This document shows positions 37,561-47,926 of a stretch of DNA of 64,000 nucleotides, piece after piece. The notes beneath the pieces are model-generated. The model was not told where the DNA came from and did no database searches. It saw only the letters and a list, made by a program, of their open reading frames with translations. The position numbers and the translations under genes were made by a program. Position 1 is the first letter of the stretch, and every line of letters begins with the position of its first letter. This DNA comes from Bathymodiolus brooksi (taxonomy: Eukaryota; Mollusca; Bivalvia; Mytilida; Modiolidae): positions 26,335,804-26,399,803 of the forward strand of contig OY804579.1 of NCBI GenBank assembly GCA_963680875.1. The letters are read 5' to 3'.

Positions 37561-37993
37561 ATGAAGTACGAAATAAAAGACAAAATTATAAAAGAATTAA
37601 GAAACGAAATGAAAATTGAGAACGACAAATTAAAGGCAGATTATAACACAAGAATATCTAGCTTAAGTGGGAAACTGGAATCTGTTGTATTTACAATACG
37701 AACGTTCTCGAAAATAATACAGTTTTGTGCATCGCATTAGAGAGATGAAAGTGAAAATTGAATCTATTAAAAAGAAGTCCATAGATATTAGGAGAATACG
37801 TAACTGGAATGAGCAGTATTCGAGAAAGAAAAACATGAAGATTGATTATTGTGAGGAAAGAAGGGGGTATATTACCAGCTACGTTGTTCAAATAGATGAC
37901 GGACCGTTCAATAGTTATCACATTGATGGGTCGGTGCATGTCTTTACCTTCTGCAAAATATATATTTGCCCAGCAATTGAATGTATAGAATAA
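37561..37993 (+). CDS. Possible small unknown gene: two overlapping charged frames
   Basis: An ATG at 37561 opens a 59-residue frame ending at 37740, rich in Lys/Glu/Ile with a coiled-coil look (KIIKELRNEMKIENDKLKAD). It overlaps the start of a second frame (37727-37993, 88 residues: KVKIESIKKKSIDIRRIRNW) that is similarly basic. One frameshift or an intron would join them. It lies about 230 bp downstream of the promoter-like cluster, and an AATAAA lies near 38108. I recognise no family and cannot exclude chance in AT-rich DNA. Confidence 0.25.
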
Positions 37994-38212
37994 ACTTAAG
38001 GCCCAGTCTACTGTTGAACAAAATAAAACTAAATGCCCAGTCAATAAATGTAATCTAAAATATATAATATTCTTTAATATTAAATGCTTCATTTATATTT
38101 CGCATTCAATAAAGCTACAAATGTATATATAGACAAGTATTAAACAAAAATTATTAAAGCAAAGTCTCAAAAACAACCCTTCAATGCAGCTTTATTATAT
38201 CAATATATTAAT

Positions 38213-38405
38213 TTGATATTATACAGTTATTTAATGGGAGTTCAGGCAATAGATCAAAATGTTTTCCCCGAGGTATTGGGAAAGACCAAAGTGTTGTATT
38301 GCCCGATGTCAACGACCGAGGGCAATAGAACAATTTGGTCTTTCCCAATACTGAGGGGAAAATTGTTTGATCTACTGCATGCACTCCCATTTAATAACTA
38401 TTTTA
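38213..38405. mobile_element. Palindromic MITE-like element
   Basis: Arms such as TTATTTAATGGGAGTTCAGG (left) against CACTCCCATTTAATAA (right), and TATTGGGAAAGACCAAA against TTTGGTCTTTCCCAATA, fold almost throughout, centred near 38308. The two 60-66-residue frames on opposite strands translate to similar peptides because of the palindrome and are not genes. Confidence 0.85.
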
Positions 38406-38785
38406 TTACCTAATTATTATTTTCTTAGACAGATTAAAAAACTGTTGTTTCAATATTTAAATATTATTTAACAATTTTAACAAATAACACAAATTATCTT
38501 TTTAATAATAAACATGAAGATTCTTAAAAATTTGTAATCTGCGCTTGTATTTAGTCTGCGCGAGGGACATATATGTGCCTGGTTGATAAACTCCGCTAGG
38601 GACATATCCCTTGAGAAAGAAATGTACGTTTATTTTCTTTAAAAATAAGTTAGGCAAATACGCTATAATAGAGATCATTCACCAAATTTCTTTCGACAGA
38701 CGTCGCTGTTGTTCCATAAGTGGTTATCGGAACGTTTTAATCTCGTTGACGCTTGAATTGTTTACGCTGGTTACAAGAACACGTC
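38406..38785. other. No gene seen
   Basis: AT-rich. The frame at 38611-38805 shows no domain. Confidence 0.5.
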
Positions 38786-38789
38786 AATA

Positions 38790-38940
38790 TCGTATGCTCT
38801 TTTAACTTGCCTCTGTGTGCTGTGTACCTGGCTGTATTAATTCAGAGGGTGGGCACATATTTCCCAAAGACCCTGCAACAACAATTGAAATGGACGGTGG
38901 CCATAAATAAACTTGATCCATCTACCTTGAACGCCTTGTA
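38790..38940 (+). pseudogene. Possible THAP zinc-finger fragment
   Basis: In one frame ASVCCVPGC (Cys codons near 38818-38835) is followed by GGHIFPKDP. In a second frame KWTVAINKLDPSTL follows at about 38888-38930. This is the start of a THAP domain: C-x(2-4)-C, then the conserved FPKD and a KKW motif. The final Cys-x2-His pair was not found and a frameshift is needed, so it would be a decayed fragment. THAP domains occur in P-element-type transposases and host regulators; neither can be chosen here. Confidence 0.35.
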
Positions 38941-38949
38941 AACCGGGTC

Positions 38950-41160
38950 AATACGATGTTGTTTGTTGCACGATAATGCCCACAACAATTTGGCCTCTAA
39001 AAAAATACCAGTTACAGACCGCTGGTACAGGTCGATGTATTACAGTTCTTTTCATGAACGAGCTTAAGAATTTGACCAATGTTGTATTAGGAAAATTAGG
39101 TAAACTTGTTAATAAACAAAACTGTTATCACGACTTATTTTTTATTATAAATTATAACATCATTATTGTACAAGTTAGATGCATTACTATTGAAACAAAG
39201 GAAGTTGCCCGTATTGGATATAACGGGTTTCTTTTACCGCATTCGTATTTGGGTGAAGGACATGGTGCTACGCAGAAAAAAAAAGCCGTTAAATCCAATA
39301 CGGACCGCTTACTTGTGTTTCAATAATACTGTATCTTATACTTATAACCATTTCACTTGAACTGTTGACTACAGAACCTACAATTTGTGGCCACCCTGCG
39401 ACCGATGACAAGCCCTCTTGAGCTACTAATGCCCGTGCAACCATGAATCAAAAGGATCGATGCAAGGGAAGAAAGGGATCATTGGGAAAGAAGACTGATG
39501 CCTTAGATCCAGATGAACATTTTGATGTGATTGCTCTTATGTTGGAGCCACCGGCTTCATGTTGTGTGTGTTTGTGTGTGTGGGGAAGGGGGTGTTGGTC
39601 ACGTTACTTTGAAAAGCATGCTGTGAGCACTGGAAATATGTTTGTAATATGTTACATCCGGTGATCTTGTACTGTCTCGAGTATATCATGTATTTCAATT
39701 TTAGCAGTTCTTAACGGACGAAGAAGACGTCACGGTGCATTTTAGATTTTTTTCGATGTACATGTAGAAATTTGTGCATTTGTACATATGTATCTTCAAC
39801 TTGCACAAACCTCATTTACTTTTTCGGCAAGACCTTGTTTCTATCCAAATATCCATTTCGCACAAGAAGTGTCGTCAATGTAAACATGTAACGTGTATAA
39901 CTACATGACGTAATGACATAACTAAATGAGGGACATATACAGTTTGATGCTGAGTGAACTCCGACGTACAATAACATACGGAATAGGTTGACTTATACGA
40001 TTAGAACAACTTGATATTACTTAAGTAAAATCAACATAAAATGAGACACAAAACATCTTTGTAAATCATTTATCTTAAAAAATGACGGAATTTTTAGTGA
40101 GACTTGTCTGAATGATAGTTACGGTCTTCGTATCACGTTTCATTTTATTGCCTTTGTCATTTAAATCATTAGAGAAAAGGCTGTATATTTTACTCTTATA
40201 AAATGATTTTGATGCTTCATTTTTGTAACTGAAAAAAATGGACTCTGAAGCTAGATAAAATGTCAATTCATGACAAATAATAAAAATATGTGCAAAAGGG
40301 TAAAAAATCAAAATCCATGCATATAGAATACACAGGAACACAACAAATTCATTTATACTTTTAGGCAGTAATATAGACAATTTGCAAGAAACACAGAAAA
40401 AGAACAAATAATAAAAAATTACTTCTATATATTAACTTTTAACTCAAAAACACTTTCAAAAAATTTACCAAACTCAACAACATTATACCTTTAAGCCACA
40501 CAAAATCAAATTATTTTTAAGTTCTCACCCCCCTCCCTTCCCACTTTTTACCATCAATTTCGTGATTTTCTATCCTAGCTAGCACACTACGCATTCACAA
40601 CATTCTAGTTGGGTTGCTGTTTGGTCAGGTCCATTTCTTACGTGAAAATTACATTTCCACAACGTATTTTAGATCAAAGATAATTCATCAAACACACACA
40701 CATAGTCAATTTAATTTGGAAGTGTAGAATTATTGATAATAGTACACAATCAAAATAAATATATATTTGATAATTTGATTTCTGGTATAATTTGGTTTAT
40801 AGTATAATATATTTTAAACATTTTTCATTCTTGTACAATTTAAGGTAAAAAAAAATTACATAAGCATTCATTTGATATGCAGCTAAACTACATGGGGATT
40901 TTTTAAGCAAACTCTTTAAGAAAAAGACCACTGTATGCAATTGCAAGTACAACATAGCTACCAAGCATATTAATAGTTGAAGGTTTATAATTTGTTTACA
41001 AAAGTTCGTCAAATTACTGGATGAGATCATTAATATCTTGGATACATCTGATGAATGTCTTCCTGGAATCGTCTGTCTTTTTTGCAAATATACGGCCATC
41101 AAATGTTCAGAAGGAGTTTAGCATTTTTGTTTAATTTCTGTGTTTAGTTCTTTGATGATG
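38950..41160. other. No gene seen
   Basis: Several 60-116-residue frames (38976-39326, 39443-39664, 40075-40407, 40797-41102) were checked by eye and show no recognisable domain. The composition is AT-rich. Confidence 0.5.
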
Positions 41161-41164
41161 GATT

Positions 41165-41242
41165 GTGGGGGGGGGGGTGCGTGGGTGCGTGCGTGCGTGC
41201 GTGCGTGTGTGTGCGCGCGTGCTCGTGTGTGTGTGTGGAATG
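41165..41242. repeat. G/GTGC/GT simple repeat
   Basis: A poly-G run passes into GTGC and GT dinucleotide repeats. The minus-strand His/Thr/Pro-rich frames over it are artefacts. Confidence 0.95.
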
Positions 41243-41573
41243 CTCAACTGGTAACACATGTGTATGACTTGGTACGCGGCGAACTCTTGAGATAGGGAAA
41301 TGCAAGTAAACAGTATCAAGACTCAAACTTTCATCAGTTTAAGAATGAGAGTCCAAACACTCTAGTTCAGTAGAGTATTCTAAAGCTGTATATCAGCCCC
41401 TGGTCTGCTTTGTGGGTTTGGGCTTAAGTTGCACTGGCCCGCAAACTCCTTAGTTTGTAAGAACACGGCCTATGCGTCATATTTGAAAAGGGTCTCGTGC
41501 GATATATTAATTTACAAACTCCAACAGTCGATTGTGTCTGTAATCTAATACAGCTAAAATTAAGAATGGTGAT

Positions 41574-41700
41574 GGTGAGTGAGTGAGTGAGTGAGTGAGT
41601 GAGTGAGTGAGTGAGTGAGTGAGTGAGTGAGTGGGTGAGTGGGTGAGTGAGTGAGTGAGTGAGTGAGTGAGTGAGTGAGTGAGTGAGTGAGTGAGTGAGT
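41574..41700. repeat. (GTGA)n microsatellite at SINE tail
   Basis: About thirty GTGA units with a few GTGG variants. It directly abuts the family 2 SINE body and is probably its expanded tail. Confidence 0.97.
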
Positions 41701-41890
41701 GTTGTTTAGCGCAAATTCAGCAATTTGTCAGCTATATTATGGCGAGAACAAGTTAATTTTCAATGAGATGATGATGAAGTCCGCTTTGTACTAGACCAAC
41801 ACGCTGAGTTGGATTTTTATAGTGCTATCTCACTGAAACCACAGTGTGTGGGTAGACATGTCGCTTCACTCGGACACATTATTCAAAATG
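41701..41890 (-). mobile_element. SINE family 2, truncated copy
   Basis: Shows AATTCAGCAATTTGTCAGCT, CGCTTTGTACTAGACCAACA and TTTATAGTGCTATCTCACTG as in the 35.2-kb copy. The tRNA-like head is absent. Confidence 0.8.
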
Positions 41891-41999
41891 ATCATCAATA
41901 ACATCAAAGTTTACCTAGAACGAAAAAAAATCATGCAATAAAAGTAAAAAAAAAAAACAATTTCCTTCCCTGAGGTAGGAGAATGCGTCTCTATGGCGA

Positions 42000-42540
42000 A
42001 TGATGTTTCTACTCAAAAGTCATACACCAGCGTGGCCAAATTACATCGGTGCAAACCCCAAAAGACATCACCTGGCATAGCAAAGTAGATAAACCAACGC
42101 GACTAACTACAGATACAATTTTAACTGCATCTAAAGAATTTACCAATTCTTATCAAACTACCACATCTTCATCACGAACAACTCCTACGTCAGATTCTAC
42201 GTCAAAATCATCAATTAGTTAAAAGTCTACTTCACATAAAAATGAACAACGCTAATCTAAAGCTCAAAAACCAAAACCTGTCGCAAAAACGACAAGGCAC
42301 AAAGGAACCCTGTCCAGGTCAACAATAGATGGACATCTTGATGATTCGAGGGATGAATCCGTATATAATCTTCCTTCGGATGATTCACCATCTCCTATGG
42401 ATGAATCACCATTAGAAACAAGGAGGTCCAAAAAGGTCGGCGGAAAGAATCCCAACGGAAGCAAAGCTTGTATCCGATTCAACGCCGATAATGACTCCGA
42501 TCATCTTAATGTAATTGTCGAGGTCTTTAAATCAATTTGA
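42000..42540 (+). pseudogene. LINE ORF1-like (gag-like) remnant
   Basis: A Ser/Thr-rich low-complexity stretch in shifting frames: TTSSSRTTPTSDSTSKS near 42155-42215, then SRSTIDGHLDDSRDE and PSDDSPSPMDESPLETRRSK near 42310-42435. It ends near 42538. Its place just upstream of LINE endonuclease-linker and reverse transcriptase remnants on the same strand suggests the nucleic-acid-binding first ORF. No zinc knuckle is visible. Confidence 0.45.
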
Positions 42541-42713
42541 TTGCAATCACCTGTATTGTCCATGCTCTTATACCAGTTGCATTTGTGGGGGTAGCAAAAT
42601 AACTAATGACAAAGGCAAAACATCCCAGGAGGGAGTGTTTATCTTTAACGACAGTACTGATGCATATGTGCACCCTTGGAATGGTTGTTATTCAGCTATT
42701 GATCTTACTGTTA

Positions 42714-42905
42714 GGGACCGACCATTTAACTTGTAGGGGGGGGTTAGGGTTTTTTGTTTCGTTCAGGGACATGAGAGTTAGTATAAATTTTTTTGTCGCG
42801 CGAAGCGCACATTTTTTCCAGAATGTAACATTAGGTTGTATGGCAAAAACTCTGAATCAGATTATTTTTTGTTTTCCCCCAACAAAATCAGAATATTTTT
42901 TTCAG
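42714..42905. mobile_element. Harbinger-like MITE, one end only
   Basis: Starts GGGACCGACCATTTAACTTG right after TTA (42711-42713), followed by the G-run, a T-run, a GTCGCGCGAAGCGCACATT hairpin motif and an ACATTAGGTTGTATGGCAAA block. The same features in inverse order make up the complete copy at 53881-54181. The right end is missing where LINE sequence resumes. Confidence 0.85.
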
Positions 42906-45060
42906 TTAAATTCTACAATAGGCGAAAGAACGGCGAGTTATCATTTTGACAAAGCTGATTGGCTTCTGTATAAACAGATGTGCAGAGAAAAAATTCAAAT
43001 ACAAATGATGCGAAATGTCGCCGATCCAATTTTGAAGTTTAACGAAATAGCTGATTAGACCATTACAAAGACCTCGATAAATTCAAAAACACCCAGACAT
43101 CATGATTCCAGGGATTCGCTCCAAAATCGCATAAAAGTCGAACAACAGTTCGAAAAATATCATACATCAGACAATCACGGCAACTTACGCATCTTCAGAG
43201 CGAAAGCTCGAAGAACATTAAAACAAAATCGTGGCAGTTCATGTGGCAACTTTGTTTCTCTAATTCTTTGGCTGTTCTTCGTGTTTTTTTACCGGTGAGA
43301 GAAAAATTTGTTCCATCACGTGTGATATTTTTGTTCTCGGTTTCTGATTGGATCTTCGAAAGGTCATGACCCAGACTTTGTAAAGATTTTAGTGCCTTTC
43401 AAATACTTTCTTCAATTGTAATTTGTTATTAACTATTGTTTACTTCAAATGAAAAACAGTGTCATTTCAATATTTTGTTTTCTTGAAGCGACATCGTTAT
43501 GAATAGCGTATTCATATCAACACTAAAATACGTCATCAAATGGAATGTGATGGGTTCCCCACGGGGTATTTAAAGTGCTATATTTTTAAAACGAAATAAT
43601 TGACGTATTAAAGAATTAGAGAAACAGAATCTTTCTAAATTAAATTGTCGTACACCGATGAATAAGATTTGGAAGATGTTACAAACATTAAAGGTAAAAG
43701 AAATAGAACAAACATTTATCATTTAAGACAAGACAATTTAACATCTGAACAGAATATATAATAAATTAGGCCAAGCACTTTCAAAAACCTCCTCTATCAA
43801 AAATTTTAAAAGCGGAATGAAAAATACTAAATTGAATTTAAATCAAAGAATTTTAAGGATTACAATCGCCCGTTTTCGTTAGATCAATTCAGAATATCGC
43901 TGGATAAGACAATTGATACTGCACGTGGCCCCGACGATATCCACTACCACCTTCTCAAGCATCTTCATGAATCGGCACTCCAAACTTTTCCAACGCTGGT
44001 AAAGATCAGTCCGAACCATCAAGTTATCAGCCAATAGCACTAACCAGTTGCGCATGTAAAACTATTGAAAGGATGATCTATGTTCGCCTTGCATGGTTTC
44101 TTAAATCCAATGGACTCTTGTCCAACATACAGTGTGGATTCCCTCAATATATATTGAGATGACATAGCACCTAGTGTAATTTCTGAATACCGGCCATGGT
44201 TAAGCACAAACCTATCTTTAATTTAGAACTTTCTAAATACAAAAAAATCTGAAACAAACCCTTTACTAATTTGAAATTAGATCCATAACATCTGAATATT
44301 CTGCACTTTATACTGACGGTTCTCAGGATGGTGATAGTGTAGCTTTTTTCAGACAGCAGGTGTATTCTTTTCGATTACCATCTGCCATTTAGATCTGCAG
44401 TGCAGAAGCTAATGCAATACTTCTTGCTTTGAAGTTCGTTGCCTCTTCTGATGAGAGTAAATCATGTTCTGTTCGGATTCTCTTTCTTGCCTGTTGGTAA
44501 TTGAGAGTTGTAAAACTCAAAACCCTCTCATTTTAAAAATAGTTGAAATTTATAAAAGGCTTGTTGCTATTGGCAAGCATGTTATTTTCATATGGATTCC
44601 TAGTCTTATAGGTATCCATGGGAGTACAGTCGTCCAAAGACGCATTGGATGATGCTATATCCAATTATTCTATTTCGTATGCTGATTGTATACCGTTTAT
44701 TATGTAATGCATATATTAAAGCGCTGGTAAGAGAGTTGGAACCAGTAAATTCATAACAAATTACACGAAATACATTCCCCTCTTTCATTCTTGCGGTCAA
44801 AATATGAAGGAACAAGTAGTCTTAACCAGATGTCGTATCGGACATAGTAGATTGATATATAGTTTTCTATTAAATAATGAGGAACGACCGGAATGTATTA
44901 CGTGTATTTCAAATTATTCACTTAAGCTTGTTTTAATTGACTGCGTAGATCTTGCCGATGTTCAACATACATTCTACAATGTCAACAATTTATCTAATTT
45001 ATTGACAAATGTCGCAGGCGACACACTTTTTAAATTTGTTAAAAGAAATTGATTTGTATA
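42906..45060 (+). pseudogene. LINE ORF2 remnant with reverse transcriptase start and RNase H
   Basis: 42906-43220 reads as the endonuclease-RT linker (FDKADWLLYKQMCREKI, then HGNLRIFRAKARRTLKQNR). 43225-43620 is foreign or too decayed to read. 43640-43720 gives RTPMNKIWKMLQTLKGK. 43870-44150 gives LDKTIDTARGPDDIHYHLLK and, across shifts, the SYQPIALTSC...ERM and QCGF blocks. The catalytic palm with its Asp pair is absent: sequence jumps near 44155. 44300-44650 carries an RNase H domain (SALYTDGSQDGDSV, SAEANAILLALKF, then DSLSCLLVIES in the 44464-44652 frame, and FIWIPSLIGIHGSTVV). 44804-45052 is a C-terminal region (LTRCRIGHSRL). RNase H in a non-LTR element points to the I-like group. Confidence 0.8.
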
Positions 45061-45124
45061 TGTTCTAAATAATGTTGTTTATCCTTTTATTTTTTTATTT
45101 TATTTATATTTATTTTATTTATAT

Positions 45125-45352
45125 ATATATACGTCTGAAAATTAAACCAAACAGTGTTAGAATTAGATTTTAGAGCTGTCAAATTTTTGTTCTTCCCTCG
45201 ACGGGATTCGAACCCACACCATTGATACACTGCAGCACCATTCGCTTAGCCTTACGTCCAGCGCCCTAGACCACTCGACCACATCCACTCCCTAAATAAG
45301 GAGCTTCAATAGTCGTAGTGTTACCTTTTCTCGTAAGGCAAATCTAGGGATA
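45125..45352 (-). mobile_element. tRNA-Ser/Leu-like SINE, copy 1
   Basis: On the minus strand, GTGGTCGAGTGGTCTAGGGC (A box) and TGGGTTCGAATCCCG (B box) sit about 50 bases apart, as in class II tRNAs, but the acceptor stem does not pair, so this is not a tRNA gene. The 3' end carries TTTTCAGACGTATATA. The plus-strand copy of that end also appears near 45.59 and 47.99 kb. Confidence 0.75.
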
Positions 45353-45592
45353 AACTTAAGACATGTGTATAAGCGTGTGTAAATGGTACATATATACTTA
45401 ATATTATAATTTGACAGCAATCTAACTCAGCAATTTTTAATATATTGTATAGGATAATGAAGAATTCATTATACAGTCACAGGAAATAAAGTATATTATA
45501 CAAACGTCTAGAAGCAAGTGACAACATACACTATATCTGTCCCACTGGATCTCAAAGTTACTAAGGATACTAGGTTAATACTAAATGTTATA

Positions 45593-45820
45593 TACGTCTG
45601 AAAATTAAACCAAACAGTGTTAGAATTAGATTTTAGAGCTGTCAAATTTTTGTTCTTCCCTCGACGGGATTCGAACCTACACCATTGATACACTGCAGCA
45701 CCATTCGCTTAACCTTACGTCCAGCGCCCTAGACCACTCGACCACATCCACTCCCTAAAAAAGGAGCTTCAATAGTCGTAGTGTTACCTTTTCTCGTAAG
45801 GCAAATCTAGGGATATACAA
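45593..45820 (-). mobile_element. tRNA-Ser/Leu-like SINE, copy 2
   Basis: Nearly identical to the copy 466 bp upstream, with only a few substitutions. The intervening 240 bp shows no similarity to the repeat, so either two insertions or a duplication with spacer explains it. Confidence 0.78.
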
Positions 45821-45823
45821 AAA

Positions 45824-45905
45824 TCTCTATTTTAATTTCCTAACGTTGCGGCCTTGCGGCCTTCCTCAGCGGAAGTTAGTTATACGTTAGGAAATTAATA
45901 TAGAG
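45824..45905 (-). ncRNA. Hammerhead-like ribozyme relic in PLE-type terminal repeat
   Basis: On the minus strand CTGAGGA (CUGANGA core, forward 45863-45869) is followed by AGGCCGCAAGGCC, a stem-loop II with a GCAA loop, then GCAA where GAAA is required, then CGTTAGG. The unit is flanked by 22-base inverted arms (CGTTAGGAAATTAA and its inverse at 45824-45845 and 45884-45905). Hammerhead motifs are established in the terminal repeats of Penelope-like elements. The GAAA to GCAA change should abolish cleavage. Confidence 0.45.
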
Positions 45906-46084
45906 ATTATTGTATAAATTATTTAGAGACTTTAAATATATATACAACGTCTGAAAAACCAATCAACGATCAATCTTACGGGGTGTTGGATCGTTACGGT
46001 ATAACGATACTATACAAGTAAAACAATTATAAACGTCTAAAATGGTTTGTAAAACAACACCAAGTACACAAAACAAAGTGATAA

Positions 46085-46150
46085 AGAATTAAACACTTCG
46101 TTGAATGACAAAATTTTCGTCCCACCGAGGGACTTTATCAGTGTCTAATT
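46085..46150 (-). ncRNA. Second hammerhead-like relic near PLE 3' end
   Basis: On the minus strand CTGATAA (forward 46135-46141; canonical CUGAUGA) is followed by GTCCCTCGGTGGGAC (stem-loop II), GAAA, and a GTC cleavage-site-like triplet. Outer segments AATTAGACAC and GTGTTTAATT pair with one G-U. Core substitutions, one extra base, and an unpaired segment in stem I mean it is probably inactive. It lies downstream of the PLE at 46560-47926 on the same strand. Confidence 0.45.
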
Positions 46151-46559
46151 AAATAAAATCTCGAAACAATATAGCGACTTTTCAAATTTCAAAAAAAAGT
46201 TTTTGACGGTCCATGTACGGCACAAAAGAACCAGAAGATGCATATATGAAACTACATGTATAAAAGAATGGAAATCCTACATATAGATTAATAAAAGTAC
46301 AATAACAATAATATAAATATATAATAGGGCTACACATTTAAATAAATGTTAAATTAGAAATAAAAATAAATATAAAAATGAGACATTATTGGTAATTGTA
46401 TCAAATAGCACTGTCAAAATATTGTTGAAAATGGTATAATACCCAAACTCATTCAAAAAAACGGCCCGCCAGTGTGAAATATATACTTTGGGCCAATAGA
46501 GCAAACTGTATGTCCTAATACGACTGGAGGAGATCAACACGAATAGGAGTCAAGAGAGG
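46151..46559 (-). repeat. 3' non-coding region of the GIY-YIG Penelope-like element
   Basis: Lies directly after the end of the endonuclease on the minus strand and before the hammerhead-like motif. It has no coding signal; position alone supports the call. Confidence 0.4.
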
Positions 46560-47926
46560 ATATTACTTTTTCTCATTGATTCCATTCGGTGATAAGGTCT
46601 TAAGTTTTCTAATCCAGAAGCTTTCCCTTTCCTGTCTGCTTTTATCATCCCACTTGGGGTTATGGTCAATTATGGTGACCTTCAGTTTGCCGAAAGAATC
46701 ATGGTGGCCCGTCGATCTGAAATGTCTGCTGAGTGGAAGGTCAGGTTTGCAATTTGCATCGCTTCTGTGTTTACTAAGCGTTTACTAAGTTGTTGTTTAG
46801 TTTCTTCGATGTATTGAAGACCACAAATTGCACATTCCAGGAGGTAGATAATATTTTCTGTCTTGCAGTTGGCATTGCAGTATATGATGAAGTTTTCTCC
46901 TGTATGTGTGCTGCTGAATATTTGTGTGCATTGGATGTTTTTGCACGTCATACATCGTCTCGAATCACATTTTTGACACTGACCATTGTAGGCAGATCGA
47001 GGGGAGATGTCAGCTCTCACCAAGATGTCTTTCAAACTTTTGGGTTTCCTGAAGGCCAAGACGGGTGGTTCTTTGAAGATTTTACACAGTTCTGGGTGTT
47101 TTTGTATGGTTGTCCAGTGCTCATGAACGATGCTGGATAAATTACTGAGCGCAGGATGGTATGTGATGACAAATGGCACTCTGTTGTTCGCGTTCTTTTC
47201 TTTATATTGGATGAGGTCTTTTCTGTCAATACCACTTGCTTTGTTAAAGCAATGGTTAATGCTCGCATTGTTGTAACCCCTCTTTTTCAGATGACATTTC
47301 AGTTCCCCAAGCCGTTTTTTGGTGGTTTGTTCGTTGGAACAGATGCGTTTGATTCGGAGAGCTTGGCTATACGGAATACTTTTGGTGCAATGTTTAGGAT
47401 GACAACTCTGTGGGGACAGGTACTGATGTTTATCTGTCGGTTTGTTGTATATGTCAGTTGACATTATACCATTTTCACAGGTGGTGTAAGTATCCAGAAA
47501 GGAGATGTTATTTCTAGATGTTTCATGGGTGAATTTTATAGTGGGGTGAACATTGTTGGCATGGTCAAAGAAACGATTGAGGTTTTCTTCCGACTCGGTC
47601 CACTTCATGTCAACGTCGTCTATGAAACGAAACCAGGAAAGTGGCTTGTGAGGTGCAGATTGCATGATTAGTTTTTCAAGTTTCCCCATGAAGATGTTGG
47701 CGTATGAAGGTGCCATCTTTGTTCCCATAGCTGTTCCGTTGATTTGTAAAAAATGCTCTCCATTAAATGTAAAATTGCTATGCTTCAGTACCAATGTGAG
47801 CAACTGGACAAGACATTCCGTTGGTGGTTCTTTAACGGCTCTTTGGTCCCAGGCCTCTCGACATGCTTCGATACCGTCATTATGTGGGATGTTAGTGTAT
47901 AATGACGTAACTTCCATATATATCAT
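46560..47926 (-). pseudogene. Penelope-like element: RT plus GIY-YIG endonuclease, 5'-truncated
   Basis: A 414-residue minus-strand frame (47926-46682) starts at SLYTNIPHNDGIEA. It carries [20 protein letters not shown] and [11 protein letters not shown] (catalytic Asp pair intact), then NISFLDTY and NKPTDKHQYL. A linker with paired cysteines follows (CQKCDSRRCMTC), then IIYLLECAICGLQYIEETKQ, the GIY-YIG motif with the last Gly changed to Glu. A tandem 11-bp duplication (TTTACTAAGCG, about 46770-46790) shifts the frame within the nuclease. The true continuation is in the next frame through HRSDANCKPD and FWIRKLKTLSPNG, ending near 46560. The N-terminal reverse transcriptase is missing and a TA run abuts the start. 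The layout matches Poseidon/Neptune-type elements. Confidence 0.92.

Noticed and set aside
38208..38413. Two small proteins on opposite strands
   Set aside because: Both are translations of a palindrome, which is why they resemble each other.
41131..41326. His/Thr/Pro-rich minus-strand proteins
   Set aside because: They arise from the GTGC/GT simple repeat.
45125..45820. Functional tRNA-Ser or tRNA-Leu genes
   Set aside because: A and B boxes are present but the acceptor arm does not pair, and two copies share non-tRNA flanks, so these are SINE heads.
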